From assembly GCF_963576545.1 (NCBI RefSeq), contig NC_083641.1, positions 16,162,002 to 16,226,001 on the forward strand: 64,000 nucleotides of DNA. The letters are read 5' to 3'. Each line of letters starts with the position of its first letter. The first letter of the stretch is position 1. The DNA comes from Limanda limanda (taxonomy: Eukaryota; Chordata; Actinopteri; Pleuronectiformes; Pleuronectidae). Below the pieces are notes generated by a model. The model saw nothing but the letters and a program-made list of their open reading frames with translations, made no database searches and was not told the DNA's origin. The translations under genes were made by a program, and so were the position numbers. This document shows, in pieces, positions 34,994-46,900 of the stretch.

Positions 34994-37050
34994 GCACTGC
35001 TGACGGGACCACCGGGTGCAGAGACGCCCCCACGACGGGACAACCACCGGCCTCGGACCAGGCCATTTGCCAGCCCACAGTGACGGCAGGAGAAATGACA
35101 GAACATGAAGCATTACAGCTGTTAAAAAGCAACCAGGATCATTCCTAAAACAAAGTAAAAACCCTTCAGTACCACAGTGTTCTGAAACCTGGGATATACA
35201 TGTCTGCATGTGATGGTCGTCGTGTTGAGTGTGTGTGTGTGGAAATACACAGGGGGCACATCTGCAGATTTAGTTACTGACGATGGAGAAGCAATAGTCT
35301 ATTTCACAGTCACATTTTACAAGAACACCGCCTTATAGGGAAGATGTAAAGTACAGCACAGTGTCCAGCTTCCTGCGATAGTATGTCTGTAGGTTGGTGG
35401 TTAGACTCCCTCTTATCACTTCGACTGCTGTGGATCAACCAATAGCAGCTCATGCACTAGAGAGGCTACAGCGAGGTTTGAGAGCCGTGACTGTGTAAGA
35501 TCAGAGTGTTGGAGCAGCCATAGGCAGCACGTTGGGAATGTGATTTAGGAGAGCTCCTCCTCTCCAGCAGAGGCACATGCTGCAGGGCTGGAGCTAAACT
35601 GTGGCCTGAACTCCATCTCCTGCACTGGAGCGGCAGTCCTCAGTGATCACACATGAAGCAACAGCTTCACCTGCTGGCTGTTGGGTTTATTAATACTACT
35701 ATTCCTGTAATGGTGGAAAGAATTTCTCTAAATGAAATACAATGGTGATGGTAGTCACCTAGAGAACACGCAGTTTTGGAATCAAAGGACAATCAACTTG
35801 TACTTAGCTCTAATATTTGTCTTTCAAACAAACAAGCAACTGAGCAAAAGTGCAAGTTTAAGGATAAAGTTTTTTTTGTCACTGCTGTTTGAAAAAATTA
35901 TTTTGCCAAATAGGATCATTTTCCACATCTTCATGACCCCTGCATTCAAATGTCACAGCACACAGTGGCTTATTTAAAAATGTAATATGACAGCGGAAAA
36001 AAACACAGTCAAAGTTGAGTGTTTAGAGATTATGAATGTGAAAACCTAAAAAAAGGTCCATGGAAATAGTGAAGTGTGTTTCTGTGCTGTCTTGTAGGGC
36101 AAATGGTGTAGACTGTGTTTGCATGCTGTGGATGCATGCCATGGCTTAGTTTATGTAATGATTATTTGCAAAGTGAGGACATCGCTGTGGTTGCCGTAAG
36201 ATTTGTTTTTGGCTCAGAGCTGAACCTCTGTCATTCATACGTTTGGGTTGAGATCAGTACAAAGTGATTTCAGCAGCTGACATAAATCCAATCATTGTTT
36301 TTTCAATACCATCCTTTTTTCAAAGCTAGCACTGTGAAAATCAACGTTTGTCTCAATGAGCAGCAACCCCACAGTTCAGCGTAGCACTTGAACAGCAACA
36401 CGCTGTGCTCTGATTTAATCTGAATGTACTGATCGGCAAAAGGATACTGAGCAGCGCACTCACCAGAAGTTTATACCTTTTTTGGGGGTTTTTAATAAAA
36501 AAAAAAGAAATGATTACTTTATTAAAGTATCATGTGTATGTAAAGTGTAACATTTAAAACAGATTTTGTACTACGAGATTTACTGTTTCATCTAGAGCAT
36601 AACTTCTTCTGTTCATTGTAAATTTTATAGTATAGCTTTTTTTTCTTTTCGGGACCATGTACAGTGCTGTATGTCAGAGCAGACCTCCCACGCTGATACC
36701 ACATTTGGCCACTTTGGAAAGTATTCACCCTTTCATTTTTATATGTTTTGTTCTGATGCAATATGATATCAGCAAGTTCTTTAATTTCACATTTTATACA
36801 AACTATTCTGAGCAAATGCATTTTAAAACCATATTGCAGCAAAACCAAACGTGTGGAAGTCAACAGGGATTCAGGTACCGGAAGAAGCAACAATAATACA
36901 TGTCTTTTCCCTATGGAGAAAGTTTACGTTGTATATAGACTGTAAATGTTGGGCTGCATCTAGATCTAACTGTATTATGTAAAAAGCTGGGGGAAATATC
37001 AAATGAAAAATTTATTAAAAATATACTTAATAAAATTTATTATGTTTAAA
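34994..37050 (+). other. mnt: mnt 3'UTR with two poly(A) signals
   Basis: A long AT-rich tract follows the stop with no coding exon on either strand. AATAAA occurs at 36494-36499 and again at 37029-37034, the latter followed by an A-run. A 3'UTR of about 1.5-2 kb is inferred, in line with the long 3'UTR of mammalian MNT. Confidence 0.55.
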
Positions 37051-37835
37051 AAAAATGCCGTTAGACATTTTCTTTTAGTATATCAGCAATGCAACGGTGT
37101 TTATTTATTTGGCATTTGAGAAAAGTCAGGTTAAAATGGTGATTCTTATACTACAACTACTACTCAGGGGATTCAAATGTTTTGTCCATCCCATTTACAT
37201 CAGTGATGTTAGATGAAATATTAGTCACACTGATGAGATGTCAAATATTTCACAACTGCATTAACTTCAGATTTACTCCAGGCTTGTTCATAGGTTTGAG
37301 TTCTGTTTAGCGTCCTGGGTGAACAGACGTGGTGTAGTGTGCTGGTACCAGTCTATGCCTGATACCTCTGTGAAGCATGACTCTGTACTTACTGATCAGT
37401 TTAAAGCTCAACGTGAATATAAATCTATAGCATTTCAGCGGAAGTCATCATTCAGTGTGGCCCAGGACGTATTTTGTTTGTGTTCACACTTTTTTGTCTT
37501 CTTGTCTACTTTTAACAATAAGTTCAGAGAGAGTGACTGATATGCCTGTGTCCAGGACCTCTCTGACTACCTGCATACTGAATATCAAACATTTTTACTG
37601 TATTGATCTGGAGAATTTTCAAAGTAAAGTCCAAAATGTGTACAATCAGTTAATTTCTAGATATTTCAAAGTACTATAAAAACACTTTGCTCAATAAGTT
37701 CAGAGATAAACTGATATGCCTGTGTTCAGGACCTCTCTGACTACCTACATACTGAATATCAAACATATTTACTGCATAGATTAAGAGATTTTTCAAAGTA
37801 AAGTCCAATATTTTCACTGTGAAATAGATAATTTC

Positions 37836-38891
37836 CGGAAACTTTCCACGGGAATATTAAGCTCGGGAATTTTGGGAATTTTGAAAAGAAACAAAACTAT
37901 GCAAATTAAACGCTGAGCAATAAAAACATCATTCAAAACACTATTTTAAAGATGTATGGAATGCAGCACACGCTGCACGTTGAATTTCAACCCTCCACTG
38001 TGCATTCTTCCATCACATGCACAGATAACTCCCAGCATCCTTCACACTACAGCAGGGCTATTGAGGCCTGCTGTAGTGTGCAGGACTAGTCAGGTAAGTT
38101 TCAATGATATTACTCGAGAAAATATATTAGCATGCTTATTGGGGATTGTTCATCTAGCCCAGACATGGGCAAAGTACGGCCCGCGGGCCGTATACGGCCC
38201 GTTGGGCTTTTTAATCCGGCCCGCCGAACTTGTTCAAATAATAATAAAAAAACAAGTGCTTTGCTACTTGGTAAAGGCCAAATCCTTTCATGTAATGATT
38301 TTTCCATGTCATTTATATTAGTTCACAAAAACACTCTATCCATCTGTTCCTGGCCCGGCCCCTCTGTCAAATTTTGGAACCCATTGTGGCCCGCGAGTCA
38401 AAAAGTTTGCCCACCCCTGATCTAGCCTATTTCCATTAATTTATCCATCACTTGTAAAATATTTTTACAGACTATTCCAATTGTTTGACTATATCTCTGG
38501 CATTGCATTAGTGTTTTTTTACAAACTTTTTTCTCATCTTAATCTACAGAACAATGCCACGTGCACTATCTCATGTGTGGAGACATTTCACCCCATCCAA
38601 TGTAGACGGAAAGGCTGTGTACATATGCAAATACTGTGACCTATCTTAAGAATGACACAAAGATGCAGAAGCGTATAGTCAAGTGCCCAAAGTTTCCTCA
38701 GGGCTCAAATCAGCCTATGACACTACAAAATGTTTATATTTATGTCTGTATATGACAAGGTAAATACAGTTAGTATAAATTACCCACAATTTCCAGTTTA
38801 TTCCCGTTAATTCCCGTATATTCCTGTATATTCCCGTTAATTCCCATGGAAAGTTTCCAACTTTGAATATTCCCGGAATTTTGCAACCCTA
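37836..38891 (+). mobile_element. Degraded hAT-like transposon with BED zinc-finger fragment, interrupted by a second element
   Basis: The termini are rich in ggaaactttcc, gggaatatt and ttcccgttaattcccgta motifs and end in ggaattttgcaaccct. A coding relic at 38554-38649 reads MPRALSHVWRHFTPSNVDGK then AVYICKYCDLS before a stop. The CxxC of a BED finger is visible, and a frame just beyond (NDTKMQKRIVKCPK) supplies the remaining ligands. The rest of the transposase is gone. The element is split by the 260-bp insertion. Exact ends are uncertain. Confidence 0.65.
38160..38419. mobile_element. Non-autonomous hAT-like element, 260 bp, with 8-bp target duplication
   Basis: Ends are cagacatgggcaaagtacgg and agtttgcccacccctg, with ggcccgcgggcc palindromic GC blocks just inside, as in Charlie-like hAT elements. 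ATCTAGCC is duplicated at 38152-38159 and 38420-38427. It sits inside another, older hAT-like element. Confidence 0.85.
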
Positions 38892-39239
38892 ATCCTGTAT
38901 ATCAAACATATTTACTGTATAGATTAAGAGATTTTTCAAAGTAAACTCCAACATTTTCACTGTGGAATAGATCATTTCAGGATACTTCAAAGTACTTTTA
39001 AAAGAGAGACTGATATGCCTGTGTTCAGGTCCCCTTTCTGGGCGGTTTGGATGCGTTTACCATAAGTGTCAGTATTTGACTGCAGTAGAATTTCTGTGTC
39101 GGCTGATATGACCACAGAGATGCAAGTGTTGGTTGGCTTGACCACAGTGACGTTAAGCAGATAAAAATGGATTCCTCTGCATATGATTAATCTCTGGATG
39201 CAGACGCCTCAAGAACGTGAAACTGGAAGGGACAAGACA

Positions 39240-40872
39240 CATGAAATAATTTTTGTATTTTATTACAATATCAGAATTTGTACATATCGTCCTCTTCATA
39301 TGTATTTCATTTTTTAAATTTATTACATAAATACTCCAAGAGTAGAATAACAAAAAAGTCAAATATAAAACAACTCAATTCAGAAAAAAATAAAGAAAAA
39401 AAAGTAATACCTGACTCTGGGACAGAAGCTCGAGGAATGTTTTTTTCTTTTCTTTGTAAGACAAAGGTCACACAACATGGCAGAATCATCAGAGTTCCGT
39501 CACTCTTGGCTTTGATAAGTTATTCCAAAACAATGTTCGTCATGTCAAAATAAAACGAAACCCACTCTTTGAAAAGGAAACATTTAGGACAATGAAGTTT
39601 GTCGTTGTTGGCTTTGGTTATAAACGTTAAAGTTAGCACACAGTCAAGTTCCCATGAAGTGAGGACATCATTTAAACCAACCAAAACAACTTCCCCCAGA
39701 CAGTACATATTTTCCTTGCCCATAAATAACCATGTGATCACTACACTGATCTGCATTCTGAGTAACCTTCACAAAACACATGCAAAAATAAATACACTGC
39801 ATGGACTCTGGTGCGACCCCTCTCTTAGACGCCCAGCTCATGCAAAATCAAGGGTCTTGTCTTTTCAAACTCCAGATCATCTCTGACCACTGACAAGTCA
39901 TCAGCTCACACATGTGACCTGATGAAACGGGTCAAACATGTATGAGATGAACTGACTCTGAAACAACTTTGATTTGGGGATATTTCCAAATAGAAATAAT
40001 AATAAAGGACTTCCTCTGTCATCTAAAAATCTGGATAATTTCAAATGAAGATATGGCGATCAATAAGCAATAATGCATTCTTATGCGAGTTGTGGCTGAC
40101 GTTGAGCATCCATGCTGAAAACGGATAAAGCTTCAAATATAAATGAAAGAACCATCATAATAAGTTTAGCCCAAATCAACTGCTACATAAAACAATCATC
40201 TATACATCATGTCAAGCAGTGCTGTGAGGTGTAGTTAAAACAAAACTAGAGACACGCACAGTAAAAGATGAAAAACCGTAGAAAAAAGGACTATGGGTGT
40301 ATTATAGAAAATTAAATTATGACAGTGTATATATATATATATGCATGTTGACCTTTATAATTAAAAAATAAACACTTGCACCAGGAAAGCGTGCTTGTAA
40401 AAAAATCTGAGCAGGTCACCAGTACTTGATGATGTAAGCCTCATATAAGACCTCTTGTAAAAAAAAAAAAAAAAAATAGTCAAACAAAACCCCTGCGGCT
40501 AAATAAAGTTCAGATACGTGAACTGACCCTCAAACTAAAGACTGATTCATTTAAACAAACATCAGATCTGGCCATTTTTAATCATTTCATTCTTTTTGAC
40601 AGAAAACAGCAGAGTGGAGGAGGGTGGAGTGTTTTGCAGCAGCGGTGCAGTTAATGTCAGTCCCTGTGGAGGATAAAGACAGTTGATGAGCTGCAAATGT
40701 CAGACCGTCTTACCACCTACTCGCAGGTCCCTGGTGATGCCGAGTGGTGTTTGGGGGGGGGGACATGTAGGGATGTCAATGTTCTCGAGAGGAATTAAGG
40801 TTTCCTGTTGTGTTTTTTATTTTTTATCCCAGTGATAGAGAGACACGTACGTGGTGTGACAGGTGTCCTGTG
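39240..40872 (-). other. septin4: septin4 3'UTR
   Basis: AT-rich, no coding potential, between the stop codon and an AATAAA (minus strand, 39264-39259). A poly-A run at 40459-40476 (plus strand) and a TA run at 40326-40341 lie within. The extent is inferred from the poly(A) signal. The tandem repeats of the convergent intergenic region begin just beyond it. Confidence 0.5.
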
Positions 40873-40941
40873 TTAATAGGCATCTTTCTGAGAGTGCATC
40901 TGATCCTGGATCCTCAGCAGCATCTCCTGCATCCGCCGCAA
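40873..40941 (-). CDS. septin4: septin4 terminal coding exon 12
   Basis: Acceptor ctcctctcag; reads [20 protein letters not shown] then AY and stop TAA (40875-40873). It aligns with human [19 protein letters not shown]. It completes the heptads of the coiled coil. It is short and easily missed. Confidence 0.92.
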   Translation of the reverse strand: MRRMQEMLLRIQDQMHSQKDAY

Positions 40942-43900
40942 CTGAGAGGAGAGAGGACACAAGTGTTAGGATCCACTGTCACAGTCATTGTGTTTGTGTG
41001 TCAACAGTCGGAACACGTCAACAGGCTCTGCTGCCTTTTATACACACTAATTATTCACACATGACTGCACAGACAACAAATCAATGACAAGCAGGAGATG
41101 AGTCTGTTCTGTTTAGATCACGTGACCTCTGCTGTGAAACGCAGGGAAACACAGCCCCCCCTTCACCTACTGAATATTCAACATTACATATGCTGCATAT
41201 ATACCTTATCAGTTTTTGTTTATCTACTTTTTTCTATTAAAAATCTCTCAATTATTTTAATACAGATTTACCAAATGATGTTTCATAAAACTTGCAAAGG
41301 TTAAGTGACACAATCATTAACTGCTTTTTTAATTTTAGTTGTCAGCTTTTGTTTGGTTTTCTGTTTGTGTAGTAAAGGATGAAAGCCGACAACTATTTCC
41401 TTATTCCAGACACATGTTGAGACTGTTAACTTTGTTTAACCACATTTGAGCTGTTCATTACACAAAAAATAAAGAAACAACTGAGGACAAATAAACTCTT
41501 TATTTGACAAAATAAATAAGAATAATAAGGAATTGAATGGGAAAAAAAGGGGGAAGGACACTAACATCATGTAAAACGATGTATGCAAGCTCAGTTTGTA
41601 TTCAATTACCTTCACTGAAAAATAATCACAGGGTCTGGAGTCAGAGTTTGTGAAGGATTAAATTTAGATACCTTAAAGGAATAATACTTAAGCTAATATT
41701 TACTCTAATAATATTATTTCTACCCTTTGCATAGAAAGTCTGATTGATTCTATTTTAATTTATTTAAATATAATTGCTAAGAACCGAAAATTCAGTCAAA
41801 ATCTAACAAAATTTCCTCACAAGTTTGCACCATACTGACATTACTGAACCAGCTAATTTGGTATTATTATTTATCAACCAAAGTCAGAAAGAAAAGCTGC
41901 CTCTTAAATGTGGGATTAGTGTAAAGATGATGTAAAAAATGGACAATAGCTTAAAATCATGGTAATTTTCTATTTATGATTAATATGTGTGCTGGTTTGT
42001 GCTAACTGGGTAAATGTCTCACTTTATGAGTGTAGAGCAACATATTCAGCACTTCAGGGATTTTAGGATAAGTGTTGGTCAAAATGAGTTACCTGGATGT
42101 AGGTGAACAGGCATAGCCACTAGAGGGCGCAGCACATATGAAATATAAATTTTTTTGTCTCTTTTGTTGCTACGCACAGTTCAGAGGTCCATAGGGTGAG
42201 TGAGGATGGGGGAGGAGACAGGTTTGAATGTTCAAATACACTTTTACATTGTGTAAACACTTATTCATGTTTTTGAAGCTGCTCATTGTCAGCTACAGAA
42301 AACATGACGCGAGTGTGCTTCACATAAAGATTTTCGATTATTGAGTGACACTTAGAGAGCTTCGTCTTTTAAGAGATGTAAATCTGGCTCGGGCTGAGAG
42401 TCTGAGTGCTCGTGCTGCTCAGAGCCGGGCTCAGACTTATGGTCATGACCATGTGACTCCGGGTGGTCATGGGCAGCGTGCCGTACCTCCTCATCTTTCT
42501 CTCGGATGAGTTTTTCCGTCTCGCTGTCCATCCCTCCGGTCAACGCGGGGATGGGGAAGTCTGTGCCACTCTCCCGGGTTAGTTTGCTGCAGAGGGATTC
42601 AAGATGTAGAGAAGTTCAACATTCAATATTTACAGAAGGTTTTTGCAAGAGGAAGTATTTTCATTTTCTGTGTTAATATCAAGACGAATCCCAGTTTGGA
42701 TTTAACAACATTTACTGCAGAATACATTACATTACATCTCATTTACCTGACGCTTTGACCCAAAGCGACTTACAAAAAGTGCATTCAACCATGAACCACA
42801 AACCCAGAACAACAAGAATCAAGAAGGTACAATTTTCTTCAAGAAAGACAAAGTACAAAGTGCTATATCTTAGTGCCAAATAAGTGGTACGAAAGCTCTA
42901 CTTAATTTAATTATTTTTTTATTAAAGTTATAGTCAGAAGAGATGTGTTTTTAGTTTGCGACGAAAGATGTGTAGACTTTCTGCTGTCCTGATGTCATTG
43001 GGGAGCTCGTTCAACCATTTAGGAGCCACAGCAGATGTCACTGGGTGGAGCCAGTTCTCACCTTAGACAGACATGACAGATCTCATTGGTACAATTCAAA
43101 TCTGCCATGGACAATGAACCCGTCACCAATAAATACATTGAAAAACCTGAATGTGTGTGTGTGTCCTGTGCTTCAGTGCGAGCGTACTTGCGGTTGCGTT
43201 CCTTCACCACCATGCGGGTCATGCTCTGGATGCACTGGGCTCTGTAGTTCTCGTAGTGGGTCTCCCGGGTCACGTCCTTCAGATCTTGCATGTGCGAGCG
43301 GACGAGCATGTTCCTCAGCTTCACAAAGTCACAGTGTCCCGAGTTCTCCACTGCAAATCACAGCACGCAGATCGGTTACAACATGTTCACCACTCTTCAA
43401 AAACTGCCAATACTGAGTCCACAATGTATGCAGCTTCTCTAAAGACCTATTATACTAAATAAGATCTTTACGGGTTTTTTCATCCATTCATGCTGTTACG
43501 AGAAATCAAACTTTAACTTGTGACATTGCTTGAGAGTGTGTGTACCTTCTACGATGCCCCAGGGATACAGGCGGCCCCTCACCCTCTTCCCTTTGGCCTC
43601 CACCACTGTGTTGCTGCCGATTACAGCGAAGGGAATGCTTTCCTTGAGGGGAGAACAGACATTAGACAGAAGGTTAAAAAGGGGTTTTCAAAACAATCTG
43701 GCAGTGGAGGAAGAGAAAATAGATGCTTTTATGGATGATATGGTTAATTTTTCCACACTTTGTCATGTTCTCTCCAACATTGTTCCATTTCCTCCTAACT
43801 TACTTCTTAACTTCCTAACAAACCACAGCACTTGGACGATGGACATTTACTTGCTTAAATTTCAGAGAACAATTCTATAAGTGTGTGAAATTTGGTGCAG

Positions 43901-46900
43901 CTTGATTGAATGTAAGGGACAATTGGGCCTTGGTTGAATTATGCGCTCTACTGAGTGCCATTGTGCAGATGTTTTCAGGTGAGTTTAGCAACTCCAGTTC
44001 ACATTTGGTTGTTTACTTACTAATGCACATGTACCCTTGGTGAGGTACCAACCTCAGACTTCAGAAAAGACAATTGGGAAAAAGAAGACACAGGCAGAAG
44101 GCAGCTCTGACTCTCACCTTCAGTTCGTGGTCCTCTCGCTTAAAGTCCTCGTCTTCGTCAGAGTCACAGTCAGGAAACTGGTAAATCTTGATACCGTACT
44201 GCTCAATCTCCTCTCTGATCTGCAGAAGAACAAAACAGTGAATGATACCATCAGTGAAGATACAGGTAGAGACTCAATAATCTGTTTTCCTAAAGGACCA
44301 TACATGTATATCGGCTATTTGATTTCAGTCTCGTTTGTGGGATAAAAACACAGATCAAGTTTACTCTCTTACCTTGAATTTCTTTTTCTTCACCTCACTC
44401 GGGGTGAGTGTGTCAGCTTTGGCCAAAATAGGGACGATGTTGACCTTCTCATGCAGAGCTTTCATAAATTCCACATCCAAAGGTCGAAGACTACAAGAGA
44501 TACACCAGATACGGAATGAAACACAATTCTTCCTCTCATGTGAATAAAATAGGACCTTTAACACTCTTACAACATATCTATAAATGAGTATTAGCATCAG
44601 GCATGAGAAAAAAATGAAAAGGTGAAGATTTATAGGCAGTAGTATGCATTCACATTAGTAGTTAGATATATTCTTCAAAGTTCACCATTAGATTTGAAAT
44701 TTGAACTCGATTCTCAACCTTACAATTTCCTTCTCGATATGCACAATGTAAACAATTGTGTATTTTCTGTTTTAATTTGACTAAAACACAATGTTTTGAT
44801 CGTGTTGGTCGATTGATCAGTGGTGCCACAGGTTAAGCTTCATCACTGAGTTCTATCTGATGAGTAATGACTGAGGCTCGTCAGCAGAGGGAGCTTTTCC
44901 TCCATCAGTGGGTCTGAAAAATGCACTGCAGCATCACTTGCAGCTGTGTGGTGCATTAGTTCCTTAATGAGCACAGTCAAAGTGGAACAGTGTATGTTAA
45001 AAGCACCACATCAGCACTCAGCACAAACAATTGATTAGAGCTAAAGCGCTGCAGTAGATTTAAGTTCACCTGAAGGCAGCAGAGCACAGCTTTAACTCTG
45101 GAGAAGAGCATTAACAATTTATGGAGCTGAATGTAGAATAAGTGAATAGAGATTTACAATAGAGTTAGGTGGCTGCGTGTGGAGGCTGATTAGGAAATAA
45201 GCACAGAAGATTCCATACTGCGATAAAGGGGGGAATGCTCCCCATTAAATCAGAGCGAGGGGTAAACCACTGCATGTTTGTCGTACCCATGACCGAAGGG
45301 TGAGATGAAGTACAGGCAGCAGTGCACACGGTTGTCCTGGATGTTCTTGCGGTTGAGGCCACTCTCGTCTCTGAAGTATTGCTCGAACTGCTGGTCGATG
45401 TAGTCAGTCACCGACTTCCAGCTACGACACAAACACACACACACAGGGTCGTTCACTCTCTGGGGCCACAGCTGCACGATGGCACATGACTCTCTAACCA
45501 CAGTAAGAGCTCAAATGAGGTTAGCCAGCTGTACTCTGTGAGGATTCATAGGTCAACTGAAACAGTTTGATCCAGTCGTACCATTCAGTGTTGTTTACAG
45601 CGTCTCCAAACCCAGGGGTGTCCACGATGGTCAGTTTCAGTTTCACACCTTTCTCTTCTATATCCACCGTGTGTTTGGTGATTTCTACAGTTTGTGTGAT
45701 TCGCTCTAGAGAACAGAAACAAGCAGGCCACTGTTTTTATTATCAGCCACAACATGTTGTAGAACAAATATCTATTAAACAAACACTCAAATAAAACAAA
45801 ACAAAATATAGCACAAGCTGCAGCTTTGTCACCTTCAGCGTTGAGCAGTTTCCTATCTTTGTAAAGATCTGTGAGAAACAGGCTGTTGACCAGAGTGGAC
45901 TTTCCCAGGCCAGACTCCCCTTCAAACAAAGAACAACACAGACTGATGTTAAGACTGTGTGATTACCAGTCTCTTCAAATTTGAGGCGTGGGCTTAAGAT
46001 CAAATGTCTGCTAATGTGAAGAAGAGGATTTACCTGCCACCATGAGCGTGAAGTCAAATCCCTTCTTGACGGACTTGCGATGCACCTGGTTTGGCAACGT
46101 TGCGAAACCGACGTATTCCTTGTCCTGGTCCTGAAAGTGGAGACAAAGATATGAAAATACATCAGGGAAGCACACATCAACCACTCCAAAAATCTGACAA
46201 TCCCATTCATAGTGTATGAACTTTCCCACAGTAACAGAGTAGTCTTAAGAACAACACAACAGCGAAAAGCAACGCTGCCATCTCAGAGCATCAAACTCAA
46301 CCCGTACAACTCAAAGAAAATACGCACAATCTACCTATATTATTTAAAACAATCTCTCACAAGCGTTGTCACAATCATCAGCCTGAAGATGAAAAGTTCA
46401 ACACACATCACAGCACAAAGACAACATCGTCCTCTCTGGGTTTCACAACCGAACCTGCTTCATGTTACCTCATTATTGTTGTATGGGTCAAATCGACCCC
46501 AGGGGCTCTTGGGCCTGGACGTACCAACAGGAGACGGTAAGTCAAACTCCACACTCCTGCTCTGCTGCAAACTGGGGTCTGAACCTGAATCCGACTGGGC
46601 CCTGCCTGCCACAGGGGGACGCAAATAAGACGGGGTGTGGGGGCGGTCTTCGCCCTCAGCTTCCCTGTCAACATCATGATTCTCAGGGGCCTGATGGTGA
46701 TGTTCGTGCTCAAACTCATGGTGCTCATGGTCCTCATGGTGGTGGTCATGGTGGTGGTGGTCATGGTGATGGTGGCCGTGCCCTCCTTGTTGGTGAGGGT
46801 CTTGCATAATGTTCTCTACCTCTGAGTCATCTGAAAGGCTTGAATGCTGGAGAGGTATAGTGGTTGAAGGGAGTGGATAAGGTGGTGCAGAGGAACAGGT

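Larger units (their letters stand above)
37521..39020. repeat. About 176-bp tandem repeat, at least three copies, split by transposons
   Basis: The unit aagttcagaga...ctgatatgcctgtg...tcaggacctctctgactacc...aatatcaaacatatttactg...atttttcaaagtaaagtcca recurs from 37521 and 37697, partially from 38892, and begins again near 39005. The hAT-like element at 37836-38891 separates the second and third copies. It lies between the convergent ends of mnt and septin4. Confidence 0.7.

Noticed and set aside
34802..35209. 135-codon minus-strand frame over the end of mnt
   Set aside because: Antisense shadow of the GC-rich last mnt exon; no splice sites or recognisable domain.
37521..39020. Regularly repeated blocks as a CRISPR-like array
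   Set aside because: Units are about 176 bp tandem copies without short repeat/unique spacer structure, in a vertebrate genome.
42294..42302. tacagaaaa, a match to the METTL16 target motif UACAGARAA
   Set aside because: It lies on the strand opposite to septin4 transcription, and no MAT2A-type hairpin is seen around it. I saw no such motif in mettl16 exons either.
42352..42366. C-terminal KDEAL of the retained-intron form read as an ER-retention signal
   Set aside because: It is not KDEL at the terminus in sequence, and a cytosolic septin has no signal peptide.
46637..46825. Plus-strand frame rich in Met/Val opposite septin4 exon 2
   Set aside because: It is the antisense of the CAC/CAT histidine codons; it has no family likeness.
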